From: Paenacidovorax monticola
GTDB taxonomy: Bacteria; Pseudomonadota; Gammaproteobacteria; Burkholderiales; Burkholderiaceae_C
Reading direction: 5' to 3'
DNA length: 64,000 bases
NCBI RefSeq assembly: GCF_014489595.1
Contig: NZ_CP060790.1
Span: 124,001 to 188,000 of the forward strand
Position numbers and translations under genes: made by a program. Shown piece after piece: positions 46,725-55,212 of the stretch. The notes beneath the pieces are model-generated. The model did no database searches, was not told the origin of the DNA, and worked only from the letters and a program-made list of their open reading frames with translations. Each line of letters starts with the position of its first letter. Within the stretch, counting starts at the first letter, position 1.

Positions 46725-48181
46725 CGGCGCGCTGCGTGATGGTGCTGGGCACCACGAGCGGTGCGGGCAAGAGCTGGCTGGCCACGGCGCTGTGCCGCCA
46801 CTACGCCCGCCAGGGCCTCAGGGTGGCGCCCTTCAAGGCGCAGAACATGAGCAACAACGCGCGCGTGGTCGCGGGCCCGGGTGAAACCTGGGGCGAGATC
46901 GGCTGCGCGCAGTACTTCCAGGCCCTGGCCGCGCGCGCCGTGCCCGATGTGCGCATGAACCCGCTGCTGCTCAAGCCCGAGGCCGACACCCGCAGCCAGG
47001 TCGTGCTGCTGGGGCAGGTGAGCGAAGAGCTCTCCGCCATGCCCTGGCGCGGCCGCAGCCTGCGCGTGTGGCCGCAGATCGCCGCCGCGCTGGACCAGCT
47101 GCGCGCCGAGAACGACGTGGTGGTGATCGAGGGCGCGGGCTCGCCGGCCGAGACCAACCTGCACGCGAGCGACGTGGTCAACATGCGCGTGGCGCGCCAT
47201 GCGGGCGCGCGCTGCCTGCTCGTGACCGACATCGACCGCGGCGGCGCCTTCGCGCACCTGTACGGCACCTGGGCGCTGCTGCCCGAGGACGAGCGCGCGC
47301 TGATCCGCGGCTTCGTGCTCAACAAGTTCCGGGGCGACGCCAGCCTGCTCGCGCCCGCGCCCGAAGATTTGCGGCAGCGCACGGGCATTCCCACCGTGGC
47401 CATCATCCCCATGCAGTGGCACCACGGCCTGCCCGAGGAGGACGGTGTGTTCGACGACCGCGCGCGCGCCAGCGGCGCCGTGCACACCACGGTGGCCGTG
47501 CTGGCCTACCCGCGCATCAGCAACCTCGATGAATTCCAGCCGCTCAAGAACGTGCCCGGCGTGCGCCTCGTGTGGGCGCGCAGCCCGGCCGAGCTGGCGG
47601 GGGCCGACTGGATCGTGCTGCCCGGCTCCAAGGCCACGGCGGCCGACCTGGCCTGGCTGCGCGCGCAGGGGCTGGACGGCGCGATCGCCGCACACGCCGC
47701 GCGCGGCGGCCGTGTGCTGGGGGTGTGCGGCGGCCTGCAGATGCTGGGCGAGGCGCTGATCGACACCGAGGGCATCGACGGCAATGCGCCGGGCCTGGGC
47801 CTGCTGCCGCTGGTCACGGCCTTTGCGCGCGACAAGACCGTGCGGCCCACACGCGCGCGCTTCGGCGCGCTGCCTGGCGCGTGGGCCCCGCTGGCGGGCG
47901 TGGAGGTGGCGGGCTACGAGATCCACCACGGCCAGACCGCGCAGCACCCGGCCATGACCGCCAAGGGCGATGTGGCGCGCGAGGTGCTGCCGGGCATGGC
48001 GTGGAGCAACGCGGCGGGCAACGTGCTGGGCCTGTACCTGCACGGCCTGTTCGAGGACGCGGCCGCGCTGCACGCGCTGTTCGGCGCCCATGCCCCCACG
48101 CTCGACAGCGTGTTCGACGGCCTGGCCGATTGCATTGCCCAGCACATGGAGGCGGGCGTGCTGGACACCCTCATCGCATAG
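46721..48181 (+). CDS. cobQ: Cobyric acid synthase (CobQ/CbiP)
   Basis: 486 residues. A glutamine amidotransferase that amidates four side chains of adenosylcobyrinate a,c-diamide to give cobyric acid. The P-loop-like LGTTSGAGKSWLATALCRHY is near residue 9, FKAQNMSNNARV near 38, and the class I glutaminase Cys in LGVCGGLQMLGE near 333; the catalytic His is in YEIHHGQT near 400. It is the last gene before the second B12 riboswitch and overlaps the DUF3037 gene by four bases. Confidence 0.94.
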   Translation: MTARCVMVLGTTSGAGKSWLATALCRHYARQGLRVAPFKAQNMSNNARVVAGPGETWGEIGCAQYFQALAARAVPDVRMNPLLLKPEADTRSQVVLLGQVSEELSAMPWRGRSLRVWPQIAAALDQLRAENDVVVIEGAGSPAETNLHASDVVNMRVARHAGARCLLVTDIDRGGAFAHLYGTWALLPEDERALIRGFVLNKFRGDASLLAPAPEDLRQRTGIPTVAIIPMQWHHGLPEEDGVFDDRARASGAVHTTVAVLAYPRISNLDEFQPLKNVPGVRLVWARSPAELAGADWIVLPGSKATAADLAWLRAQGLDGAIAAHAARGGRVLGVCGGLQMLGEALIDTEGIDGNAPGLGLLPLVTAFARDKTVRPTRARFGALPGAWAPLAGVEVAGYEIHHGQTAQHPAMTAKGDVAREVLPGMAWSNAAGNVLGLYLHGLFEDAAALHALFGAHAPTLDSVFDGLADCIAQHMEAGVLDTLIA

Positions 48182-48230
48182 CCGAAAGGCGCGGCTGGGC
48201 CATATGGTGGGGCTGCTATCATCGCCGTCC

Positions 48231-48395
48231 TCAGGTGCCCGCTGCCGCATGGCAAAGGGAGAATCGGGAAGGCGGTGTGAATCCGCCGCGTGCCCAACGC
48301 TGTAAGGAAGATGACCCCCGCTCGATGCCACTGGCCGCCAAGGCCGGGAAGGCGCGGTGGGTCAGATGAATCCAAGCCAGAAGACCGGCCTGAAC
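48231..48395 (+). promoter_or_regulatory. Cobalamin (B12) riboswitch upstream of bluB
   Basis: Conserved elements appear in order: CAGGTGCCCG at 48232, GGGAAGGCGGTGTGAATCCG at about 48256-48275, TGCCCAACGCTGTAA, GCCACTG at 48327-48333, GGGAAGGCGCGG from 48346, and the B12 box GCCAGAAGACCGGCCTG ending at 48392. It is closer to consensus than the first riboswitch. The bluB ATG lies 58 bases downstream, so translational or early transcriptional control is possible. Confidence 0.94.
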
Positions 48396-48452
48396 GTTCA
48401 TCGCGCTGCAAGGCCAGGCAGCACGCTTCCTATTCAAGCACAGGGGACTGCC

Positions 48453-49214
48453 ATGAATACCGCGCCGGCGCAAGCCACGCAAAGCGTTCACGCCTTCACG
48501 CAAGAGGCCCGCGACGCCATCTACCACGCCATCTTTTCCCGCCGCGACGTGCGGGGGCAGTTCCTGCCCACGCCGGTGCCCGATGAGGTGCTGAGCCGCA
48601 TCCTGACCGCTGCGCACTACGCGCCCTCGGTGGGCTTCATGCAGCCCTGGAACTTCCTGGTGGTGCGGTCGCCCGAGACCAAGCGCCGGGTGCATGATGC
48701 CTTCGCCAAGGCGCATGCCGAAGCGGCCGACATGTTCGAGGGCGATAGGCGCGCGATGTACCAGCGCCTCAAGCTTGAAGGCATCATGGGGTCTCCCGTC
48801 GGCATCTGCGTTACCTGCGACCGCGAGCGCAGCGGCCCGGTGGTGGTGGGGCGCACCCACATGAAAACCATGGATTTGTACAGCAGCGTCTGTGCCGTGC
48901 AAAACCTGTGGCTGGCCGCGCGCGCCGAGGGGGTGGGCGTGGGCTGGGTCAGCATCTTCCACCCGGCCGACCTGCAGCAGGCGCTGGGCATTCCCGAGGG
49001 CATCACCCCTATCGCCTACCTCTGCGTGGGGTATGTCAGCCACTTCTACGCCAAGCCCGAGCTGGAAACCGCCGGCTGGCTGCCCCGCCTGTCCATGGAA
49101 GAGCTCGTGTACTTCGAGCAATGGGGGCAGCGCGACGACCAGCAGCCGCTCATCGCCCATCTGCAGCGCGACCAGGCCGCGGCGCAGCAAAGCCGCCAGG
49201 CCGCTGCGGCATAG
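48453..49214 (+). CDS. bluB: 5,6-Dimethylbenzimidazole synthase BluB
   Basis: 253 residues. A nitroreductase-fold enzyme that converts reduced FMN and oxygen to dimethylbenzimidazole, the lower ligand of B12. BluB features are IFSRRDVRGQFLPTPVP near residue 25, ILTAAHYAPSVGFMQPWNF near 50, and GVGVGWVSIF near 160. The ATG at 48453 is used because upstream in-frame ATGs lie in or next to the riboswitch. The enzyme needs oxygen, so the organism makes true cobalamin aerobically. cobT follows after 111 bases. Confidence 0.92.
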   Translation: MNTAPAQATQSVHAFTQEARDAIYHAIFSRRDVRGQFLPTPVPDEVLSRILTAAHYAPSVGFMQPWNFLVVRSPETKRRVHDAFAKAHAEAADMFEGDRRAMYQRLKLEGIMGSPVGICVTCDRERSGPVVVGRTHMKTMDLYSSVCAVQNLWLAARAEGVGVGWVSIFHPADLQQALGIPEGITPIAYLCVGYVSHFYAKPELETAGWLPRLSMEELVYFEQWGQRDDQQPLIAHLQRDQAAAQQSRQAAAA

Positions 49215-49262
49215 ACCTGCCGCAACCCCCTCGCCCGCGGCAGACCCTGCCGCCCACCGCGC

Positions 49263-49282
49263 AGGCCCGCGTGTGCGGGCCT
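49263..49282 (+). other. Small hairpin between bluB and cobT
   Basis: AGGCCCGC and GCGGGCCT form a perfect 8-bp stem with a GTGT loop. No T run follows, so it is not a standard terminator; it may reduce read-through or stabilise mRNA between bluB and cobT. Confidence 0.35.
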
Positions 49283-49325
49283 CGCCATTCCTCTGCCCCA
49301 CCTTCGTTGAAAGTTGAAACACGCC

Positions 49326-50381
49326 ATGACTGCCCACCTGCCCACCCTTGCCGACATTGGCGACGCCACCCTCACGGCACGCCTGCAGCACCTGATCGAC
49401 CACAAGACCAAGCCCCTGGGTTCGCTCGGCCGCCTGGAGCAGCTCGCGCTGCGCCTGGGGCAGATCCTGGGTACCGAGGAGCCCCGGCTGGAGCAGCCGC
49501 AGATGGTCGTCTTCGCCGGCGACCACGGCCTGGCCGCGCGCGGCGTGTCGGCCTACCCGAGCGACGTGACCTGGCAGATGGTGGAGAACTTCCTCGCGGG
49601 CGGCGCGGCCGTGAGCGTGCTCGCGCGACAGCACGGACTGGCGCTCACGGTGGTGGACTGCGGCGTGGCCAAGGCATTCGCGCCGCGCGAGGCCGTGCCG
49701 GGCCAGCCCCGGTTGCTGTTGCGCAAGGTGGCGCCCGGCACGCAGGACGCGTCGCAGGGACCGGCCATGACGGCCGCGCAGTGCGCCCAGGCCCTGGCCC
49801 ATGGCGTGGAGGTGGTGCGCGGCCTGCCGGGCAATGTGCTGCTGCTGGGCGAGATGGGCATTGGCAACACCTCGGTGGCCTCGCTGCTGCTCGCGCGCCT
49901 CGCGGGCGTCGGCCTGGACGAATGCACCGGCGCGGGCACGGGGCTGGACGATGCGGGCATCGCGCGCAAGCGCGCCGTGCTGCGGCAGGCGCTGGAGGCC
50001 AACGCGGGCGCCGTGGCGCCGCTCGACGCGCTGGCGGCCCTGGGCGGCTTCGAGGTGGCCACGCTCGTGGGTGCGGTGCTGCAGGCGGCGGCCGAGCGCC
50101 GCGTGATCGTGGTGGACGGCTTCATCACGAGCGCCGCCGTGCTGGTGGCGAGCCGCCTGCAGCCGCTGGTGCTGCAGCGCTGCGTGTTTGCGCACCGCTC
50201 GGGCGAGCGCGGCCACGCTGCCATGCTGGGCGTGATGCAGGTTGAGCCGCTGCTCGACCTGGGCCTGCGCCTGGGCGAGGGCTCGGGGGCGGCGCTGGCC
50301 TGGCCGCTGCTGGTGTCGGCCTGCGCCATCCTGCGTGAGATGGCGAGCTTCGCGTCGGCCGGGGTGGCCGAGCGCGCGTAG
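49326..50381 (+). CDS. cobT: Nicotinate-nucleotide--dimethylbenzimidazole phosphoribosyltransferase
   Basis: 351 residues. It activates dimethylbenzimidazole as alpha-ribazole phosphate. Signature regions are KTKPLGSLGRLEQLALRLGQ near residue 29, FAGDHGLAARGVSAYP near 63, GEMGIGNTSVAS near 176, and the catalytic Glu in LRLGEGSGAALAWPLL near 318. This is the Salmonella-type CobT and not the AAA+-associated CobT subunit of cobaltochelatase. The ATG at 49326 gives the family N-terminus. Its stop abuts the stop of the convergent TetR gene with no gap. cobS, often the next gene, is not here. Confidence 0.94.
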   Translation: MTAHLPTLADIGDATLTARLQHLIDHKTKPLGSLGRLEQLALRLGQILGTEEPRLEQPQMVVFAGDHGLAARGVSAYPSDVTWQMVENFLAGGAAVSVLARQHGLALTVVDCGVAKAFAPREAVPGQPRLLLRKVAPGTQDASQGPAMTAAQCAQALAHGVEVVRGLPGNVLLLGEMGIGNTSVASLLLARLAGVGLDECTGAGTGLDDAGIARKRAVLRQALEANAGAVAPLDALAALGGFEVATLVGAVLQAAAERRVIVVDGFITSAAVLVASRLQPLVLQRCVFAHRSGERGHAAMLGVMQVEPLLDLGLRLGEGSGAALAWPLLVSACAILREMASFASAGVAERA

Positions 50382-51056
50382 TCAGGGCGGCGCGAGGCGC
50401 CGCCGCAGCACGCTGCCCACGCCGTCGAAGAACGCATCGACGGTGGCGTCGATGTGCTGCGCGAGGTCGTCCGGCACGGGCGTCTGGTAGATCCATTTGC
50501 GCACGCCGAAGTAGACGATCCGCCCGATGATCCCCCACACCAGTTCCTGCTCGAACTCGGTGATGCGCTCGTCGGGCACGGCGGGCAGGTTCAGGCCGTG
50601 GCGCAGCTCGCGGCACAGCGGCAGCAGCACGCGGGCGCGCATCATCGCGAGGAACTTGGCGTTCAGCGGCGATCCCTTGAGCCCCGCGAAGAAGAAGACC
50701 CGGATCCAGTCGCGGTCGAGCACGGTCCTGGCGTAGTCCTGGAAGAAGGCGTGCATGCGCGCCTCGATGCTCTGGCTGCGGTCCTCGATCAGGATCTCCC
50801 AGTATGGGTTCCAGCGCGCCACGAAGATCTCGCGGTACACGCGCTCGATCAGCGCGTCCTTGTTCGGAAAGTAGCGGAACAGCAGCGAGTGCGTGATGCC
50901 CAACTGGGCCGCGAGCCCGCGCGTGTCGACATCGAAGCCATGCTCCGAGAAGTAGCGGATCGCGCCTTCGACGATCTGCTGTTCGCGCTCCTGCGGGCGC
51001 ATGCGCACCCGCTTGCGCGGTGGCGGGGCTTCGGGGGCGCGGCGGAGGTCGGTCAT
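50382..51056 (-). CDS. TetR family transcriptional regulator
   Basis: 224 residues. After a basic N-terminus (RKRVRMRPQERE) the helix-turn-helix is seen in QIVEGAIRYFSEHGFDVDTRGLAAQLGITHSLLFRYFPNKDALIERVY (split by length), near residues 27-75. The C-terminal ligand domain is rich in aromatic residues (DWIRVFFFAGLKG). It is convergent with cobT and divergent from the small monooxygenase gene across a 196-base AT-rich region containing two related palindromes that are good operator candidates. A link to cobalamin is unlikely; the ligand is unknown. Confidence 0.87.
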   Translation of the reverse strand: MTDLRRAPEAPPPRKRVRMRPQEREQQIVEGAIRYFSEHGFDVDTRGLAAQLGITHSLLFRYFPNKDALIERVYREIFVARWNPYWEILIEDRSQSIEARMHAFFQDYARTVLDRDWIRVFFFAGLKGSPLNAKFLAMMRARVLLPLCRELRHGLNLPAVPDERITEFEQELVWGIIGRIVYFGVRKWIYQTPVPDDLAQHIDATVDAFFDGVGSVLRRRLAPP

Positions 51057-51070
51057 GGGGTTTTAATCAT

Positions 51071-51168
51071 AGCAATTGCTCAATAAAAAACGAGGCGATA
51101 TTCTTTTCATTTGTCTTTTGGACAATGGTTTCTATCGAACTCATTGCTTGTAAAAGAGCAAATGCTCT
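51071..51168. promoter_or_regulatory. AT-rich divergent promoter region with paired palindromes (candidate TetR operators)
   Basis: AGCAATTGCT at 51071-51080 and AGAGCAAATGCTCT at 51155-51168 share the core AGCAAWTGCT and lie at the two ends of the region between the TetR and monooxygenase genes. The first is 15 bases upstream of the TetR start. Sequence between them is unusually AT-rich for this genome. TetR autoregulation through these sites is inferred. Confidence 0.45.
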
Positions 51169-51252
51169 GTAAAAATGAAATCCACACCCGTGCGCACGCC
51201 GTGTTGCATTCCGCTGTTGTGCAGGGGCACCGACCGAAAGGACCCACATTCC

Positions 51253-51555
51253 ATGATCTTTCTAGCCGAACTCCAGGCCCGCCCCGATAGCGCCGATGCC
51301 GTGCTCGACATCCTGCACCGCCTGGCTGCGCAGACGGCGGCCGAGCCCGGGGCCGCCATCTACCTGTTCCACCAGAGCGCGCAGGACCCCACACGCATCG
51401 TGCTCTACGAACGCTACCGGGATGCGGCCGCCGCCGATGCGCACATGGGCAGCGCCCACGTGCGCGCCGCGATCGAGGCGTTCGGCCCGCTGCTGGCGCA
51501 GCCGCCCCGGCTCACCCAGCTCACGCCTGCCGGAGGCTTCGCCCAGGCCTTGTAG
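51253..51555 (+). CDS. Antibiotic biosynthesis monooxygenase (ABM) domain protein, YgiN-like
   Basis: 100 residues with the dimeric ferredoxin-like ABM fold: MIFLAELQARPDSADAVLDIL at the start, AIYLFHQSAQDPTRIVLYERYRD in the middle (family pattern Y.....DP.....E.W.D), and ADAHMGSAHVRAA after it. Such proteins include quinol monooxygenases and heme-degrading enzymes, but many have no known substrate. The ATG at 51253 is used because it starts the first strand. It is divergent from the TetR gene and may be its target. The ABC operon starts 203 bases later. Confidence 0.75.
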   Translation: MIFLAELQARPDSADAVLDILHRLAAQTAAEPGAAIYLFHQSAQDPTRIVLYERYRDAAAADAHMGSAHVRAAIEAFGPLLAQPPRLTQLTPAGGFAQAL

Positions 51556-51692
51556 CCTGGGAGGCCCCCGGGCCGCCTTCTCGCCGCGCCGTCCTCGATC
51601 GGTGCGGCCCCGTGCGCCGCTGGTGCGCAGCGCACCGCCGCGTGGCGCGGCCTGCGTGCACCCGGTGCGCGCACCGTCCCATGCGGGTGCAT

Positions 51693-51704
51693 TTTGTATA
51701 CAAA
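51693..51704. promoter_or_regulatory. Palindrome TTTGTATACAAA, candidate GntR operator
   Basis: A perfect 12-base palindrome upstream of the ABC ATPase gene. TTGTATACAA-type sites are typical for FCD-class GntR regulators, and the operon downstream encodes one at 56099. Its position, 54 bases before the first ATG, fits a repressor site. Confidence 0.6.
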
Positions 51705-51758
51705 TTGGGGCATGGATTGTGTTCAGCGCTGGCACACGCTTTGCGTACAGCGCCGGGC

Positions 51759-52826
51759 ATGGACGCCACCGCACCCACACCCAAGCCCGCCGCCATTGAG
51801 ATCGTCGCGCTGACCAAGCGCTACGCCCAGGGCCGCCCCGCGGTCGACGGCATCGACCTGCGCATCGCGAGCGGCAGCTACTGCTGCCTGCTGGGCCCAT
51901 CGGGCTGCGGCAAGAGCACCACGCTGCGCATGATCGCGGGCCACGAGTCGGTGACCAGCGGCGACGTGCTGCTGGACCACCGCAACATCACCGACCTGCC
52001 CGCCGCCGCGCGCGGCACGGCCATGATGTTCCAGAGCTTCGCGCTGTTCCCTCATCTCTCGGCGCTGGACAACGTGGCGTTCAGTCTGCGGATGAAGGGC
52101 GTGGGCCGGGCCGAGCGCCAGCGGCGCGCGGGCGCTCTGCTCGATCGCGTGGCCATGGGGCACCTGGCCGGGCGCAAGCCTGCGGAGCTGTCGGGCGGGC
52201 AGCAGCAGCGCGTGGCGCTGGCGCGTGCGCTCATCACCGAGCCGCGCGTGCTGCTGCTGGACGAGCCGCTGTCCGCGCTCGACCCGTTCCTGCGCATCCA
52301 GATGCGCGCCGAGCTGCGCCGCTGGCAGAAGGACCTGGGCCTGACATTCATCCATGTCACGCATTCGCAGGAAGAGGCCATGGCGCTGGCCGACACCATG
52401 GTGGTGATGAACCACGGGCGCATCGAGCAGGTGGGCTCGCCGCACGAGGTCTACAACCGCCCCGCAAGCGAGTTCGTGGCCCGCTTCATGGGCGGGCACA
52501 ACGTCATCCAGACGCCCGAAGGCCCCGTGGGCGTGCGCACCGACCATGTGCGCATCGCGCCGCTGGGCCAGAGCCTGCCCGAGGGCATGCCCCAACTGAG
52601 CGCCGAGGTCACGGACGTGGAGTACCAGGGCACCTATGTGCTGCTGGGCCTGCGGCAGGCCGGCACGCCGCGCTCCGCCAGTGCCACGGCCGAGTACTCC
52701 GTGATGGTGCCGGAGGACGCCTTCGCGGCCCGGCCCCATGCCCTGGGCGATGCGGTGCGCCTGTACTGGGCGCCCGAGCGCGCGCACCCGCTGCGGAGCC
52801 CGGCACCCGAGGCAGTCGCCGCCTGA
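51759..52826 (+). CDS. ABC transporter ATP-binding protein, polyamine/iron type (PotA-like)
   Basis: 355 residues. Walker A GPSGCGKSTTLRMIAG is near residue 45, the signature LSGGQQQRVALARAL near 145, Walker B VLLLDEPLSALDP near 165, and a switch His in FIHVTHSQEEA near 199. A C-terminal TOBE-like domain (about 265-345) follows, as in PotA-type ATPases. It is the first gene of an importer operon and is preceded by a GntR-type palindrome. The start at 51759 matches the family N-terminus. Confidence 0.87.
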   Translation: MDATAPTPKPAAIEIVALTKRYAQGRPAVDGIDLRIASGSYCCLLGPSGCGKSTTLRMIAGHESVTSGDVLLDHRNITDLPAAARGTAMMFQSFALFPHLSALDNVAFSLRMKGVGRAERQRRAGALLDRVAMGHLAGRKPAELSGGQQQRVALARALITEPRVLLLDEPLSALDPFLRIQMRAELRRWQKDLGLTFIHVTHSQEEAMALADTMVVMNHGRIEQVGSPHEVYNRPASEFVARFMGGHNVIQTPEGPVGVRTDHVRIAPLGQSLPEGMPQLSAEVTDVEYQGTYVLLGLRQAGTPRSASATAEYSVMVPEDAFAARPHALGDAVRLYWAPERAHPLRSPAPEAVAA

Positions 52827-52882
52827 TGCGTGCGATCCGCGCGTCTTTCCCTTCCCGTTTTCTCAACCAAGGAGCTTTCACC

Positions 52883-54169
52883 ATGTCCGATGTGCGTTCC
52901 GACTCTGTCGCTGTTCCCCTGTCCGCCGGCGTGCGGCGCCGCTCGCTGCTGCAGGGCACGGCCGGCATCCTGGCCACGGGCCTGGCCCCCTTCGTGCACG
53001 CGCAGGAGAAGGTGGTGCTGCGCTACCTGGGCACGGCCGTGAACCAGGACAAGGCCATTGCCGAGAAGTTCAAGTCCGATACGGGCATCGAGCTGCAGTA
53101 CGTGGCCGTGACCACCGACGACGTGACCAAGCGCGCCGTCACGGCGCCCAACAGCTTCGACCTGATCGACACCGAATACTTCTCGCTCAAGAAGATCGTG
53201 CCCACGGGCAACCTCAAGGGCATCAGCACGAAGCGCGTGAAGAACGCGGGCAAGATCACCTCGCTGTTCACGGGCGGCACGGTGGCGGGCAAGGCCGTGG
53301 GCGACCAGGGCACGGCGCCCAAGAAGGTGATCTTTCTCGAAGGCGAGAAGAGCAAGGCCTTCGCCAAGGCGCCCACGGAGTGGATGTCGCTGATCCCCAC
53401 CACCTACAACGCCGACACGCTGGGCATCCGGCCCGACCTCATCAAGCGCCCCATCGCGAGTTGGGCCGAACTGCTCAACCCCGAGTTCAAGGGCAAGGCC
53501 GCCATCCTCAATATTCCCTCGATCGGCATCATGGATGCGGCCATGGTGGTGGAGGCCAAGGGCATCCACAAGTACGCCGACAAGGGCAACATGACCCGGG
53601 CCGAGATCGACCTCACGATCAAGACCCTGATCGAGGCCAAGCGCGCGGGCCAGTTCCGCGCGCTGTGGAAGGACTTCAATGAGTCGGTGAACCTCATGGC
53701 CTCGGGCGAGGTGGTGATCCAGTCGATGTGGAGCCCCGCCGTCACGGCCGTGCGCGGCAAGGGCATAGACTGCGTGTTCCAGCCGCTCAAGGAGGGCTAC
53801 CGCGCCTGGGCCTCGGGCTTCGGCCTGCCCGCCACGCTCTCGGGCCGGAAGCTCGACGCGGCCTATGAGTTCATCAACTGGTTCCTCGACGGCTGGGCCG
53901 GCGCCTACCTGAACCGCCAGGGCTACTACAGCGCCGTGCTCGACACCGCCAAGAGCCACATGGAGGCCTACGAGTGGGCCTACTGGATGGAGGGCAAGGC
54001 CGCCGAGAAGGACATCAAGAGCCCGCAGGGCGTGGTGATCGCCAAGGCCGGCAGCGTGCGCGACGGCGGCAGCTACGAGCAGCGCATGGGCGGCATCGCG
54101 TGCTGGAACGCGGTGATGGACGAGAACAACTACATGGTCCAGAAATGGAATGAGTTCGTGGCTGCATAA
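52883..54169 (+). CDS. ABC transporter extracellular solute-binding protein, PotD-like, Tat-exported
   Basis: 428 residues. The signal has a twin-arginine motif (VRRRSLLQG) followed by a hydrophobic stretch and AHAQ, so Tat export is likely. The mature protein is a class I/PotD-like binding protein: VVLRYLGTAVNQDKAIAEKF near residue 48 and WMEGKAAEKDIKSPQG near 377. AAGGAG precedes the ATG at 52883. The ligand is probably a polyamine-like or organic amine compound by family, but the sequence is not specific enough. A 147-base gap holding an intergenic repeat separates it from the permease genes. Confidence 0.83.
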   Translation: MSDVRSDSVAVPLSAGVRRRSLLQGTAGILATGLAPFVHAQEKVVLRYLGTAVNQDKAIAEKFKSDTGIELQYVAVTTDDVTKRAVTAPNSFDLIDTEYFSLKKIVPTGNLKGISTKRVKNAGKITSLFTGGTVAGKAVGDQGTAPKKVIFLEGEKSKAFAKAPTEWMSLIPTTYNADTLGIRPDLIKRPIASWAELLNPEFKGKAAILNIPSIGIMDAAMVVEAKGIHKYADKGNMTRAEIDLTIKTLIEAKRAGQFRALWKDFNESVNLMASGEVVIQSMWSPAVTAVRGKGIDCVFQPLKEGYRAWASGFGLPATLSGRKLDAAYEFINWFLDGWAGAYLNRQGYYSAVLDTAKSHMEAYEWAYWMEGKAAEKDIKSPQGVVIAKAGSVRDGGSYEQRMGGIACWNAVMDENNYMVQKWNEFVAA

Positions 54170-54176
54170 GGAGCAT

Positions 54177-54280
54177 CCCCCTGAGCGGCTGTGCCGCTTT
54201 CCCCTTCTCTCGCTTCGCGGGAAGGGGGGCGACGCCAGCAGCCGGGCAAGGCCCGTTCCGCGGCGTCTGCGGGCCTGGGC
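54177..54280. repeat. Probable Comamonadaceae intergenic hairpin repeat
   Basis: The stretch holds AGCGGCTGTGCCGCT (a 6-bp hairpin), then CCCCTTCTCTCGCTTCGCGG with GAAGGGG (a second hairpin), then GACGCCAGCAGCCGGGCAAG. I recognise this order from repeats scattered between genes in Acidovorax, Comamonas and Delftia genomes. It may act as a transcript stabiliser or partial terminator inside the ABC operon. Only one copy lies in this window. Confidence 0.55.
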
Positions 54281-54316
54281 CACGCTTGTTTTCACGCATT
54301 GAACGGTAGAACACCC

Positions 54317-55210
54317 ATGCATTCCACGTCCTCCATGCCGCAGGCAAGCGGTATTCGCCCCTGGTGGCAGGCGGCGCCGCTCACGCTGGTGTTCGTGCTG
54401 TTCTTCCTCGTGCCCCTGGCGCTCGTCCTCATGGTGAGTTTCTGGGACTTCAACGAGTACGAGCTGCTGCCCGCGTTCACGCTCAAGAACTACCTGGCCG
54501 TCTTCGAGGGTTGCGGCAACGCGTCCGACCTGTGCGTGACGCTGCGCACCTACCTGTCCACGCTCAAGTTCTGCCTGCTGGTGTGGGGCATCACGCTGGT
54601 GCTGGGCTTCGCGGTGGCGTATTTCCTGGCATTCCATGTGCGCTCGGCGGGCATGCAGACGCTGCTGTTCGTGCTGTGCACCATTCCGTTCTGGACCTCG
54701 AACGTGATCCGCATGATCTCCTGGGTGCCGCTGCTGGGCCGCAACGGCCTGGTCAACCAGACCCTGGCCGGCATGCGCCTGATCGACGCGCCCGTCGAAT
54801 GGCTGCTGTTCTCGGACTTTTCGGTGGTGCTGGCCTTCGTGCACCTCTACACCATGTTCATGATCGTGCCCATCTTCAACAGCATGATGCGCATCGACAG
54901 CAGCCTGCTCGAAGCCGCGAACGATGCGGGCGCGAGCGGCTGGCAGACGCTGTGGAGCGTGATCGTGCCGTTGTCGCGCACGGGCATCGTCATCGGCTCC
55001 ATCTTCGTCGTCACCATCGTGATGGGCGACTTCGTGACCATCGGGGTGATGGGCGGGCAGCAGATCGCCTCGGTCGGCAAGATCATCCAGGTACAGACCT
55101 CGTATCTGCAGTTCCCGCTCGCGGCGGCCAATGCCGTGATCCTGCTGGCCGTCGTGCTCATGGTCATCTGGGGCCTGACCCGGCTGGTCGACATTCGCAA
55201 GGAGCTGTGA
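54317..55210 (+). CDS. ABC transporter permease, PotB-like
   Basis: 297 residues with about six membrane segments. The first helix is PLTLVFVLFFLVPLALVLMV near residue 20, and the EAA coupling loop is LLEAANDAGASGWQTLWSVIVPLS near 196. It forms the channel with the following permease. The ATG at 54317 comes after the intergenic repeat; the ribosome site is weak (GAACGGTAGAA). The next gene starts two bases after its stop. Confidence 0.86.
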   Translation: MHSTSSMPQASGIRPWWQAAPLTLVFVLFFLVPLALVLMVSFWDFNEYELLPAFTLKNYLAVFEGCGNASDLCVTLRTYLSTLKFCLLVWGITLVLGFAVAYFLAFHVRSAGMQTLLFVLCTIPFWTSNVIRMISWVPLLGRNGLVNQTLAGMRLIDAPVEWLLFSDFSVVLAFVHLYTMFMIVPIFNSMMRIDSSLLEAANDAGASGWQTLWSVIVPLSRTGIVIGSIFVVTIVMGDFVTIGVMGGQQIASVGKIIQVQTSYLQFPLAAANAVILLAVVLMVIWGLTRLVDIRKEL

Positions 55211-55212
55211 CC

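Noticed and set aside
49326..50381. CobT as the AAA+-associated cobaltochelatase subunit partnering CobN
   Set aside because: The motifs are those of the phosphoribosyltransferase; the shared gene name refers to an unrelated protein.
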